From Fibrobacteria bacterium (GTDB lineage Bacteria; Fibrobacterota; Fibrobacteria; UBA11236), in contig JANYDA010000006.1 of NCBI GenBank assembly GCA_025360005.1, forward strand, positions 146,837-210,836: a stretch of 64,000 nt of DNA. The letters are read 5' to 3'. Position 1 is the first letter of the stretch. Each line of letters begins with the position of its first letter. The translations under genes and the position numbers were made by a program. The notes below the pieces were generated by a model. That model saw only the letters and a program-made list of their open reading frames with translations. It had not been told where the DNA came from and did no database searches. Below, one piece after another: positions 1-7,235 of the stretch.

Positions 1-1571
1 CGCGCATTGTCGAAGACGATCATGGCGAGAAGGTCGGCAAAATCGTCGCGACCTTGCGGGAGGACATTCCTTTCGTCGAGGTTTCCAAGCATTTCTTCAA
101 GGAATACGCCCTGCCTTACGGCTATCCCAAACGCGCCTTGCAGGAGGCCGGGGATTTCCCCGAACCCGTCTTCGAGGCTTTTCCCGATCGCAGGGATTTC
201 CGCGCGACGCATATCATCACCATCGATCCCTCCACCGCGAAGGACCATGACGACGCCATCTCCCTGCAACGCAAGAAGGACGGGAGTTGGCTGCTGGGCG
301 TGCACATCGCGGACGTGGCCGAATACGTTGCTTCGGATACTTCCCTGGACAATGAGGCCTTGCAGCGCGCCTTCACCCAATACCTGCCTTGGACCGCCGC
401 GCCCATGCTTCCGCAACGCCTTTCCTCCGATCTGTGCAGCCTTTTGGAAGGCCGCGAGCGCCTGGCCTTCAGCTGCATGATGGAAGTGAGCCGGGAAGGG
501 GAATTGAAGAGTTTCGATTTCGTGGAATCCTTCATCCGCGTAGAGCATTTCTATTCCTATGAGCAGGCGCAAACGGCGCGCGAGGAAGGCGACCCCTTCC
601 TGGCGGAACTGGATGAATTCACCCAGGTTCTGCTGGCCAGGCGCCGCAAGGACGGCTTCATCGATTTCTCCTTCCCGGAACCGAAAGTGGAGGTGGAGAA
701 CGGGGTTCCCATCCGCATCTATCCGGGCAAGCGCCTCGCCTCCCATTCCTGGATCGAAGAGTGCATGCTGCTGGCCAACCAGGCCACGGCCAAATACCTG
801 ACCAAGCACAAGCTGCCGGGCCTTTTCCGCGTGCATGAGCAACCGGATCTGGACGTGGTCTCGGAATTATGGGCCAGCCAGGGCCTGGTCAACCGCGACA
901 AAGGGATGGCGGAAGCCTTCAAGGATCTGGATCAATCCCGGGGCAACCTCAACCCCGCCATCCAGCAATTCTTCATCCGCCTGCTGGGAAAGGAAGGCGG
1001 AGTGCTTCCCCCGGCCGTGCAGCGCAAGATCCTGCAGAGCATGAAAAAGGCCCAGTACTCCACCGAGCCTTCCGGCCACTTTGCCCTGGGCTGGCTGTAC
1101 TATGCCCATTTCACATCTCCCATCCGCCGTTATGCCGATTTATGGACCCATCGCGTCATCAAGGCGCACGTGCGCGGCCAGAAGGCGGCCAAGAACATGA
1201 AGGTCATCGCCACAGACGTGGCCGAGCGCATTTCCGAGCGGGAGATAGCGGTTATGAAGGTGGAGCGCAAGGGCCTCAAGACCGCCACCGCCTGGGTGCT
1301 GCGCGATCACATCGGCGAAGAGTTCATCGGCGAGGTGAGCGGACTGGAGAATTTCGGCATCTTCATCTCTATATCCGATCCGATGGGAGAAGGCCTCATT
1401 CCCATCCGCAGCATGCGTGACGATTATTACGAAAAGGACGAGGCCACGGGGCATTTGGTGGGCAAGCGTACGCGCCAGCGCTTCGAGTTGGGCGACAAGC
1501 TGAAAGTGCGCCTGGATCGTTCCGATCCCTTCACCTCGCAAGTCGATTTCGATTTTCTCGGCCGTCCCTGA
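1..1571 (+). CDS. rnr: Ribonuclease R, 5'-truncated by the window edge
   Basis: Processive 3'-to-5' exoribonuclease of the RNB family, acting on structured RNA in the cytoplasm. The reading frame is open from base 3, so the gene starts outside the window. The visible 522 codons hold the RNB active site (TIDPSTAKDHDDAI, bases about 220-260, with the metal-binding Asp cluster), the family signature SPIRRYADLWTHR (about 1117-1155) and a C-terminal S1 RNA-binding domain (GEEFIGEVSGLENFGIFI). The N-terminal cold-shock domains lie upstream. The stop codon overlaps the ATG of the next gene by one base (TGATG), so the two are translationally coupled. RNase R is preferred over RNase II because of the S1 tail and the active-site context. 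Confidence 0.93.
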   Translation, partial: RIVEDDHGEKVGKIVATLREDIPFVEVSKHFFKEYALPYGYPKRALQEAGDFPEPVFEAFPDRRDFRATHIITIDPSTAKDHDDAISLQRKKDGSWLLGVHIADVAEYVASDTSLDNEALQRAFTQYLPWTAAPMLPQRLSSDLCSLLEGRERLAFSCMMEVSREGELKSFDFVESFIRVEHFYSYEQAQTAREEGDPFLAELDEFTQVLLARRRKDGFIDFSFPEPKVEVENGVPIRIYPGKRLASHSWIEECMLLANQATAKYLTKHKLPGLFRVHEQPDLDVVSELWASQGLVNRDKGMAEAFKDLDQSRGNLNPAIQQFFIRLLGKEGGVLPPAVQRKILQSMKKAQYSTEPSGHFALGWLYYAHFTSPIRRYADLWTHRVIKAHVRGQKAAKNMKVIATDVAERISEREIAVMKVERKGLKTATAWVLRDHIGEEFIGEVSGLENFGIFISISDPMGEGLIPIRSMRDDYYEKDEATGHLVGKRTRQRFELGDKLKVRLDRSDPFTSQVDFDFLGRP

Positions 1572-2284
1572 TGAGTTTGAGCAACGCCCTCAGCTACCTG
1601 ACGGTATTGCCGATACCGTTCAAGAAGCATATCCCCCTGAACCGGTCCGTGCACTTTTTCCCCTTGGTGGGCGCGGGCATGGGAAGCCTGCTGGTATTGG
1701 CTTTCCTGGCCTTCAATACCATGCTGCCGGGCTACCTGGCCTGCATCGCCACCGTGACGGTGCTGGAAGGGATGACGGGCGGCATCCATTTGCGCGCCTT
1801 TGCGGAACTGATCGACGGACGGCGCACTTTTCCGGGTTCGGGATTCGCGCCCAAGCCGGAATACAAATGGAAAGGCCTGGCGGCGGTGGCCTTCCTGTTC
1901 TTCCTCAAGGTCAACGGCCTGGCGCATACCCGTCCGGAATGGCAGCCTTTCGCGGTGCTGCTGACGCCCATCCTGGGCCGCAGTTCCCAGGCCTTAGGGA
2001 TCATCTTCAGCCGCCACCGTCTGGAAAGCGCTAAGGCGCCGCCGGATCCCGCCGTAAAGCGCAGGCAGAAACGCGCGCTGTTCTTCACCGCCGTGCTCCT
2101 GTGTTCCATACTGCTCTTCCCCTGGCGCACGGCCGCCATCCTCGCGGCGCAATATTTCGCCCTCATGGTCGCTTCCTACAGGTTGTTGAACCAGCGCATG
2201 GAGGGGCTGACGGTACAGACCCTGGGAACGGTTGCGGAGCTGGCCGAAGCAGGGTTCCTGGCCATGACTTCGGCGCTCTCTTAA
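1571..2284 (+). CDS. CobS-like polytopic membrane protein with altered catalytic motif
   Basis: 237-residue multi-pass membrane protein resembling adenosylcobinamide-GDP ribazoletransferase (CobS), the last step of cobalamin nucleotide-loop assembly. The CobS-like layout is visible: an N-terminal LTVLPIP segment, a FPLVGAGMG helix, the GGIHLRAFAELIDG segment and a late GTVAELAEA segment. CobS normally reads HLDGLADTADG in the third of these. Here the first Asp is Arg and the second acidic position is Glu, so the Mg-binding motif is only partly kept. It starts inside the stop codon of rnr. No other cobalamin gene is in the window. It may be a divergent paralogue with another substrate or a non-catalytic protein. 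The family assignment is moderate and the activity is doubtful. Confidence 0.55.
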   Translation: MSLSNALSYLTVLPIPFKKHIPLNRSVHFFPLVGAGMGSLLVLAFLAFNTMLPGYLACIATVTVLEGMTGGIHLRAFAELIDGRRTFPGSGFAPKPEYKWKGLAAVAFLFFLKVNGLAHTRPEWQPFAVLLTPILGRSSQALGIIFSRHRLESAKAPPDPAVKRRQKRALFFTAVLLCSILLFPWRTAAILAAQYFALMVASYRLLNQRMEGLTVQTLGTVAELAEAGFLAMTSALS

Positions 2285-2337
2285 GTTTGGAAACCTGGCC
2301 CGCGCGGCTCCGGCTTCGATGATCATGTCCGCGACTC

Positions 2338-2358
2338 CGCACCGGCCGTGCCGGTGCG
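2338..2358. terminator. Hairpin between convergent genes
   Basis: Perfect 9-bp inverted repeat (CGCACCGGC, 3-base loop, GCCGGTGCG) in the 79-base gap between the ends of two converging genes. It has no T-run on either side, so it is a structural or Rho-assisted terminator candidate rather than a classical intrinsic one. Confidence 0.4.
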
Positions 2359-2363
2359 TGGCC

Positions 2364-2660
2364 TCAGAGGGAATCGTAAATCTTGACCTGGGACCAGAAA
2401 CCGCCGCAGGTTTCGCGGAAGGTGTCGTGGATGGCGTGCGCTTGGTAAACATCGTGCGCGGCCATGTCCTTGAAGACCACGATCAAAGCGTAGGAATAAC
2501 TGCGATCGATGACGGGGCGATCGGTGGACGCGGGTTTGCCGACCCAGAGATGCTCGACTCCGGGAATTTTGGCCATGGCGTTAGCCAGGGTTTCAAAGCT
2601 GCGGACCTGTTCCGGCGCCAGACCGGGTTTGAGCCAGAAATAGACGGTGTGCACGAACAT
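2364..2660 (-). CDS. Dabb-domain (stress-responsive alpha/beta barrel) protein
   Basis: 98-residue protein of the Dabb family: dimeric ferredoxin-like barrels found as small stress-related proteins or cyclase-like enzymes in the cytoplasm. The sequence shows the family pattern of an initial strand with a His (MFVHTVYFWLK), a helix (VRSFETLANAMAKIPGV), a conserved S/TDRPVIDRSYSYALIVVFKDMAAHDVYQAH core and a C-terminal strand. The ATG has a good AAGGGG ribosome-binding site 8 bases upstream. It follows the GT4 glycosyltransferase on the same strand with an 11-base gap and is probably co-transcribed with it. The physiological role is unknown. Confidence 0.8.
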   Translation of the reverse strand: MFVHTVYFWLKPGLAPEQVRSFETLANAMAKIPGVEHLWVGKPASTDRPVIDRSYSYALIVVFKDMAAHDVYQAHAIHDTFRETCGGFWSQVKIYDSL

Positions 2661-2671
2661 GGAATTTCCCC

Positions 2672-4054
2672 TTAGAGTTGGTTGTTGTGAAAACGGCGGT
2701 AGAAGTCCCAGAAGGCCCGGGCGGATCGATCATAAGTGAACAGCATGGCCCGCTCCCGGGCCTTGGACTTGAAGGCGCGCAGCTTTTCGGGGTTCCCGGC
2801 CAAGGCCAGGATCTTGCTTTCCAGATCGCCTTTGATCTTATGATCGAATACCAGGCCGGACTCCCCGTCCACGATGATCTCGCGCGGCCCGCCCTGGTCG
2901 GAGGTAACACAGGGGATACCTGATGCCAGCGCTTCCACCACGCTGTTGCCGAAGGTATCCGTCAAACTGGGGAACACCAGAATATCCGCGCCCGCGAATA
3001 TCCCGGAAAGGCTTTCGCCGTGCGCTACGCCGGTGAACTTCACGTCGCCCCGGCCGGCGAAGCGGGCTTCCAAGCCCGTGCGATAGGGGCCATCCCCGAC
3101 GATGGTGAGGCTGAGCCCGCGGATCTCCGCGGCCAGGGAAGGGAAAGCGTCCGCCAGCGGATCCAGGTTTTTTTCCTTGGAGATGCGCCCCACGTACAAG
3201 AGCTTGACGCCGCCTTGGGGCAGGCCCAGCGCGCTCCAGGTGCCGTTGCCGGCCTTGTCCGGATGGAAATTACGGAAGTCCACCCCGCGGGGCAGCTTGT
3301 AGATGCGGGAGAGCGGCACCCCCATGGCGCCCACTTTTTCCCGGTACGCCTCCGAAGGCACCACCACCGGGCCCATCCAACGCGTCATAAGGATGGTCCA
3401 GGTGTTGATGATCCATACTCCCAACCGGTTCTTCACCAACAGGCGGGAATAGGTGAGGATATCGGTACGGTAATGGCTCAGGGTCTTTATGCCGACGATT
3501 TTGGCGACCACCAGGCATTGCGCCGAGACCGGTCCAGGCGTCTGGAATTCGATCAAGTCGACGGGATGGCGGCGGATGAACTTGATGAAGGAGTCCAGCT
3601 TGAGCATGGCCACTTCGCTGGCGGCATAACCGGCCTGCTCCATGGAGAACCTGCCCGGAGCCATGATCACCCTGCCGTCCGGATCCTCCGTGCGGGGGGG
3701 GTTGGCATGGAAGGCGGTGCCGAAGAGGAACACCTGTTTCCCGTCTTCCCGCAGTTTACGCAGCATGATGCGCGAAGTCAAGGCGATGCCGTTCACTTCG
3801 TCCAGGTTCTCGCCCACGCAGGCGACCATGGGTTCATCGGAGCGGACGGCCTTGGCCTTGCGGTACCACGCGCGTAACGCCAGCAGGCCGGGCAGGTTAA
3901 TGGCGAATTCCAAGGCGTACAAGAATAGGAAACGGAGGATTCCCGACAGCGTCATGGGCTCATGGGGCCGGTGCCAGACGGGTTCCAGCGATCCGGAGGC
4001 TTCGGTTTGCAAAGGGACTCCGCCCGTTTCCGCTGCGATGCTGCTGGGGTTCAT
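2672..4054 (-). CDS. GT4-family glycosyltransferase
   Basis: 460-residue retaining glycosyltransferase with the GT-B fold, which transfers a sugar from a nucleotide donor, probably onto a membrane lipid or surface glycan. Residues about 85-105 (GENLDEVNGIALTSR) form the acceptor-side loop. The donor domain begins at VKLLYVGRISKEKNLDPL and contains the E-x7-E-type segment (FPSLTDTFGNSVVEALASG, with D in place of the first E) and DQGGPREII. This pattern resembles MgtA/PimB-like mannosyl- or glucosyltransferases. An N-terminal hydrophobic stretch (ILRFLFLYALEFAINLPGLLAL) suggests membrane attachment. It is divergent from a second GT4 gene only 38 bases away. The acceptor and sugar cannot be read from the sequence. 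Confidence 0.85.
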   Translation of the reverse strand: MNPSSIAAETGGVPLQTEASGSLEPVWHRPHEPMTLSGILRFLFLYALEFAINLPGLLALRAWYRKAKAVRSDEPMVACVGENLDEVNGIALTSRIMLRKLREDGKQVFLFGTAFHANPPRTEDPDGRVIMAPGRFSMEQAGYAASEVAMLKLDSFIKFIRRHPVDLIEFQTPGPVSAQCLVVAKIVGIKTLSHYRTDILTYSRLLVKNRLGVWIINTWTILMTRWMGPVVVPSEAYREKVGAMGVPLSRIYKLPRGVDFRNFHPDKAGNGTWSALGLPQGGVKLLYVGRISKEKNLDPLADAFPSLAAEIRGLSLTIVGDGPYRTGLEARFAGRGDVKFTGVAHGESLSGIFAGADILVFPSLTDTFGNSVVEALASGIPCVTSDQGGPREIIVDGESGLVFDHKIKGDLESKILALAGNPEKLRAFKSKARERAMLFTYDRSARAFWDFYRRFHNNQL

Positions 4055-4092
4055 GGAGATGTAAACATAAAAATATTGCTAAATATGGGGCG

Positions 4093-5256
4093 GTGATCTT
4101 CCTGGACATCAACACCTTCTTCTCGCCCAAGGCCGGAGGCATCCGTACCTACCACAACGCGAAGATGGAGTGGTTCCGCAGCCATCCCGAGCACGATTAT
4201 TTCCTGGTCTATCCCGGTGCCGTCCGCAAGGAACGCAAGGAAGGCAAAAACATAACGCTGGTCGAAGGCGTAGGCCCGGCCTTGACCAAGGACCCTGCGG
4301 GTTACCGCTTGCTGACGGATCTGATCCTGGTTTTCAAACTCATCCGGCGCGTGCAACCGGACGTAGTGGAAGCGGGGGATCCCTGGCTGACGGGGCTTTT
4401 CTGCCTTATCCTAAAGAAGACCGGCCTCTTCAGGGGCTTGCTGGTTTCTTTTTACCATAGCGATCCGGTCCCCAGTTATTTCGAGCCCTGGGCCGCGCGG
4501 GGTCCCTTGCAAGGTCTCCGCCGCGCCGTAGTGGCTTTGGCCGCTCCCGGCTTCTATTGGTTCCAACGCGGCTACGATCTGACCGCGGTCTCCTCCAAGA
4601 CCATGGAGGCCAGGCTCAAATCCAAAGGAGTGCGGGCCGTGGCCCATCTTCCTTTCGGAACGCCGGCCTTCTTTCTGCAGGCGGAGCTGGGTCCGGGGAG
4701 CAAGCCCGGGCCCGGCAACGGAGATGTCCGGATCCTCTACGCGGGGAGGTTGGACAGGGAGAAGGGCATCGACTTGGTCCTGGAAACACTGCCCAAGCTT
4801 CTCAGTCAGGCGAACATACGCGTCACCATCGTCGGTCGGGGCCGCATGGCTCCGCGATTCGCGGCTTACAAACATCCCCGTTTCCAATTCCTGGGATTCA
4901 TCGACAACCCGGCCCAAATCCGGGAACTCTACGACAGCCATCATATGTTGATCGCGCCAGGTCCTTTCGAGACTTTCGGCCTGGGCGTGCTGGAGGCCAT
5001 GGCCCGGGGCATGGTTGTGGTGGGACCCGATCAAGGCGGCACGGCCGAATTGTTACGCCAAGCGGAATCGCCTTTCCTCTTCGAGGCGGGAGACGGCAAT
5101 GATTTCCTGCGTGTGATCGACTTGGCGGTGGCATGCGTTTGGCAACGGGAATCCACCCGATCCCGCGCCCTGGCGCTCCGCTACGGGACTTGGGATGAAG
5201 CCATCGGCAGGATGGTTAACCGCTATTCGGCGAGGCTGGGAGCGCGCCGGTTATGA
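4093..5256 (+). CDS. GT4-family glycosyltransferase, second copy
   Basis: 387-residue GT-B glycosyltransferase. The N-terminus (IFLDINTFFSPKAGGIRTYHNAK) has the usual Gly-rich acceptor loop. The donor domain shows RILYAGRLDREKGIDLVLETL, the E-x7-E motif (PGPFETFGLGVLEAMARG) and DQGGTAELL. The start is a GTG: it is the first in-frame start after the divergent gene, although its ribosome-binding site (GGGGC) is weak. It overlaps the DUF2334 deacetylase by four bases (ATGA), so the two probably work on the same glycan or glycolipid. It is only distantly similar to the neighbouring GT4, so they are not a recent duplication. Confidence 0.85.
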   Translation: MIFLDINTFFSPKAGGIRTYHNAKMEWFRSHPEHDYFLVYPGAVRKERKEGKNITLVEGVGPALTKDPAGYRLLTDLILVFKLIRRVQPDVVEAGDPWLTGLFCLILKKTGLFRGLLVSFYHSDPVPSYFEPWAARGPLQGLRRAVVALAAPGFYWFQRGYDLTAVSSKTMEARLKSKGVRAVAHLPFGTPAFFLQAELGPGSKPGPGNGDVRILYAGRLDREKGIDLVLETLPKLLSQANIRVTIVGRGRMAPRFAAYKHPRFQFLGFIDNPAQIRELYDSHHMLIAPGPFETFGLGVLEAMARGMVVVGPDQGGTAELLRQAESPFLFEAGDGNDFLRVIDLAVACVWQRESTRSRALALRYGTWDEAIGRMVNRYSARLGARRL

Positions 5257-6053
5257 CCGCGGGGGGTTCCGCCACGGTGGCCTCGACCGCGGGATTCCCG
5301 GTTCGCAAACTGATCGTTTCCCTGCACGATGCCACTCCGTTCCACTTGGATCGCATACGTAAAGCGGAAGCGCTTTTCCTCGAACTTGGGCTCGCCAAAA
5401 TCACCTACCTTTACGTCCCGGAGTATCATGGCGGTTACCCCGGCGCGGGGGACGCCGGTTTTTCCGCCTTCTGCCGGAAGCCCCGGCCTTTTGCCGTCGA
5501 TTGGCACCTGCACGGCTTCCATCACCTGGAAACGCCGACGGACATGGCCGGAGGGGGATCCGGAAGCGCCTTCGACGGTTGGAAACGGAAATTCATGACT
5601 GCGGGCGAAGGCGAATTCCTGGCTTTGGATGCCGTCGCGCAACGCCGCAAGCTTTCCGCGGGGCGCGACTCCTTTCGCGCCTGCCTGGGGACCGATCCCA
5701 TCGGTTTCGTGGCCCCGGCCTGGTTGTTCAATGCGGAACTGCCGCCCGTGCTCAAGGAAATGGGCTTCCGTTTCACCGAGGACCATCGCCGCCTGTACCG
5801 GCTGGATACCGGCGCGAGCCTGGCCAGCCCCGTCATCACCTGGGCCACGCGCACTCGGGCCCGGAAATACGGATCCCTGATCATCTGCCCCGCCCTGGCG
5901 CGCTTATGGTCCCATGCGCCGGTTTTGCGGGTGGCCATGCATCCCTTCGATTTCGATCATCCCGTCACCGTTGCCAATATCAAATCGGTATTGCGGCGCG
6001 TTATGGCGGGCAGGGAGCAGACGTTCTGTTCGGAGCTGGATTTCCCCGCTTAA
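5253..6053 (+). CDS. DUF2334-type polysaccharide deacetylase
   Basis: 266-residue protein of the DUF2334 branch of the carbohydrate esterase 4 / polysaccharide-deacetylase superfamily, which removes N- or O-acetyl groups from sugars. Visible marks are the early catalytic SLHDATPFHLDRI segment (HD dyad), the metal-binding-type HLHGFHHLE, GFVAPAWLFN (the substrate-loop Arg of CE4 is replaced by Ala here) and the C-terminal VAMHPFDFDHP with its catalytic His. There is no signal peptide, so it should act in the cytoplasm, for example de-N-acetylating a lipid-linked sugar made by the coupled GT4 enzyme. It starts in the stop codon of that gene (ATGA) and ends 7 bases from the end of the opposing gene. 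Confidence 0.75.
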   Translation: MTAGGSATVASTAGFPVRKLIVSLHDATPFHLDRIRKAEALFLELGLAKITYLYVPEYHGGYPGAGDAGFSAFCRKPRPFAVDWHLHGFHHLETPTDMAGGGSGSAFDGWKRKFMTAGEGEFLALDAVAQRRKLSAGRDSFRACLGTDPIGFVAPAWLFNAELPPVLKEMGFRFTEDHRRLYRLDTGASLASPVITWATRTRARKYGSLIICPALARLWSHAPVLRVAMHPFDFDHPVTVANIKSVLRRVMAGREQTFCSELDFPA

Positions 6054-6060
6054 CGGATCC

Positions 6061-7011
6061 TTAAATCCCTTTACGGATCACTTCCAAGGCAAGCTTGTGG
6101 AACAGGGTGGGATTGGCCGCAGGCTTCCCCAGGTTTTCCAAGGTGAGCCCCGCGGCCAATCGCTTGTGGTTGCTGGAGCACCAATGCATGGAGAAGCACC
6201 CGGGCGGCAGCATGGGGGCGGGCCCGTAGAAGAAACGATAGGTTTGGCTGGGCGGGATGAAATAGAAATGATCCGGATCCAGCCGCCGCATTTGCGCGGC
6301 GGCTTCCGTAGCCCAGGCGCGGTTCATCAGGATGGGACCCAAGGCGTACTTGATCTTGGGATCGGTTTCCGGCACCATGGCGATGGCCCGCGCGAAAAAA
6401 GCGCTGCCGGCTTCGCAGCCCAGCACGGCGTTGTTGAGCTTGCGATCGCTCCATAGTCTCATCAAGGCGCGATTCAATCCGTTGATGGCCGCCGAGTCGC
6501 CCAGGTATTTGCAATTCCAAAACGACAGGTAATAGGAGAGGCCGAAGAAAATCCCGTGCGGGATGATGCCGGGTTTGAAATTCCCCGCGACGCGATCATC
6601 GTCGTAACGGAAAACGGCTTCTTCCCCGATGAAGGCCGGATGCGAAAGCAAGGGACGGTAATCGCGCACCGTGAGGGTGTCGAAATCGATATAGATCCCG
6701 CCTTCGCGATACAGGATCAGGTAGCGCAGGATATTGCTGCGCCCGGCGGGATACCCGGTGGAAATGCCTTCCAAAATGGGCGCCACTTTGGCCATGGAAG
6801 CGGGCAGGGAGGCCAGCAAAGCCGGCAAATCGATGGCCCGGAACTCCACCTTTGCCTGCAAGGCCCGCCAGTCCGCGTTGGACGGCGGATTCTCATAATG
6901 GATGGTGACGCGGGCGTCCGGGTTGGTTTGCAGGATGGATTCCACCGCCAGGCGGTTCACGAAAGGGAAATTCCGGCCGATCCAGATGAGATGGAAGTGG
7001 TGTGGGATCAA
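6061..7011 (-). CDS. GT32-like glycosyltransferase with DXD motif
   Basis: 316-residue glycosyltransferase of the sugar-binding DXD (Gly_transf_sug, GT32-like) family. The N-terminus IPHHFHLIWIGRNFPFVNRL is typical, and YREGGIYIDFDTLTVRDYRPLL carries the metal/nucleotide-sugar-binding DFD. The C-terminal SMHWCSSNHKR has the late His/Trp segment of the family. The start is a TTG, chosen because it begins the conserved domain and has a strong GGGAGG site about six bases upstream. It converges on the deacetylase gene and diverges from a secreted protein gene. It probably adds a sugar to a surface polysaccharide or glycolipid; donor and acceptor are unknown. Confidence 0.8.
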   Translation of the reverse strand: MIPHHFHLIWIGRNFPFVNRLAVESILQTNPDARVTIHYENPPSNADWRALQAKVEFRAIDLPALLASLPASMAKVAPILEGISTGYPAGRSNILRYLILYREGGIYIDFDTLTVRDYRPLLSHPAFIGEEAVFRYDDDRVAGNFKPGIIPHGIFFGLSYYLSFWNCKYLGDSAAINGLNRALMRLWSDRKLNNAVLGCEAGSAFFARAIAMVPETDPKIKYALGPILMNRAWATEAAAQMRRLDPDHFYFIPPSQTYRFFYGPAPMLPPGCFSMHWCSSNHKRLAAGLTLENLGKPAANPTLFHKLALEVIRKGI

Positions 7012-7163
7012 AGCCGCCTCCCGGAACCGTCCGTAGCCCGGTCTGGTCCTGCCTCGCTATCCCCGGAAAGCGGGGATGCGGAGCAGAGTATTGTAGAAAA
7101 AAATTTTGTGTTTTATTCCCAGGCCCCGGGCCGCTTAAAGTGGCTGGATTCCCCGGCATCGGA

Positions 7164-7169
7164 TATAAT
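7164..7169 (+). promoter_or_regulatory. Candidate -10 box (TATAAT)
   Basis: Exact TATAAT hexamer 67 bases before the start codon of the secreted protein gene. No good -35 box lies at 16-18 bases. If used, transcription would start near 7176, just before the hairpin at 7181-7203. Confidence 0.35.
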
Positions 7170-7180
7170 GGAGGGGGAGT

Positions 7181-7203
7181 CCCGCGGATTGAAGATCCGC
7201 GGG
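7181..7203 (+). repeat. Perfect leader hairpin
   Basis: Nine-base inverted repeat CCCGCGGAT / ATCCGCGGG with a TGAAG loop, 33 bases upstream of the start codon. It would sit at the extreme 5' end of the mRNA if the TATAAT box at 7164 is used. It could stabilise the transcript or regulate translation. No T-run follows, so it is not an ordinary terminator. Confidence 0.5.
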
Positions 7204-7235
7204 CAAGGGACTCGCGGGCCAAGGACCCGGTCGAC

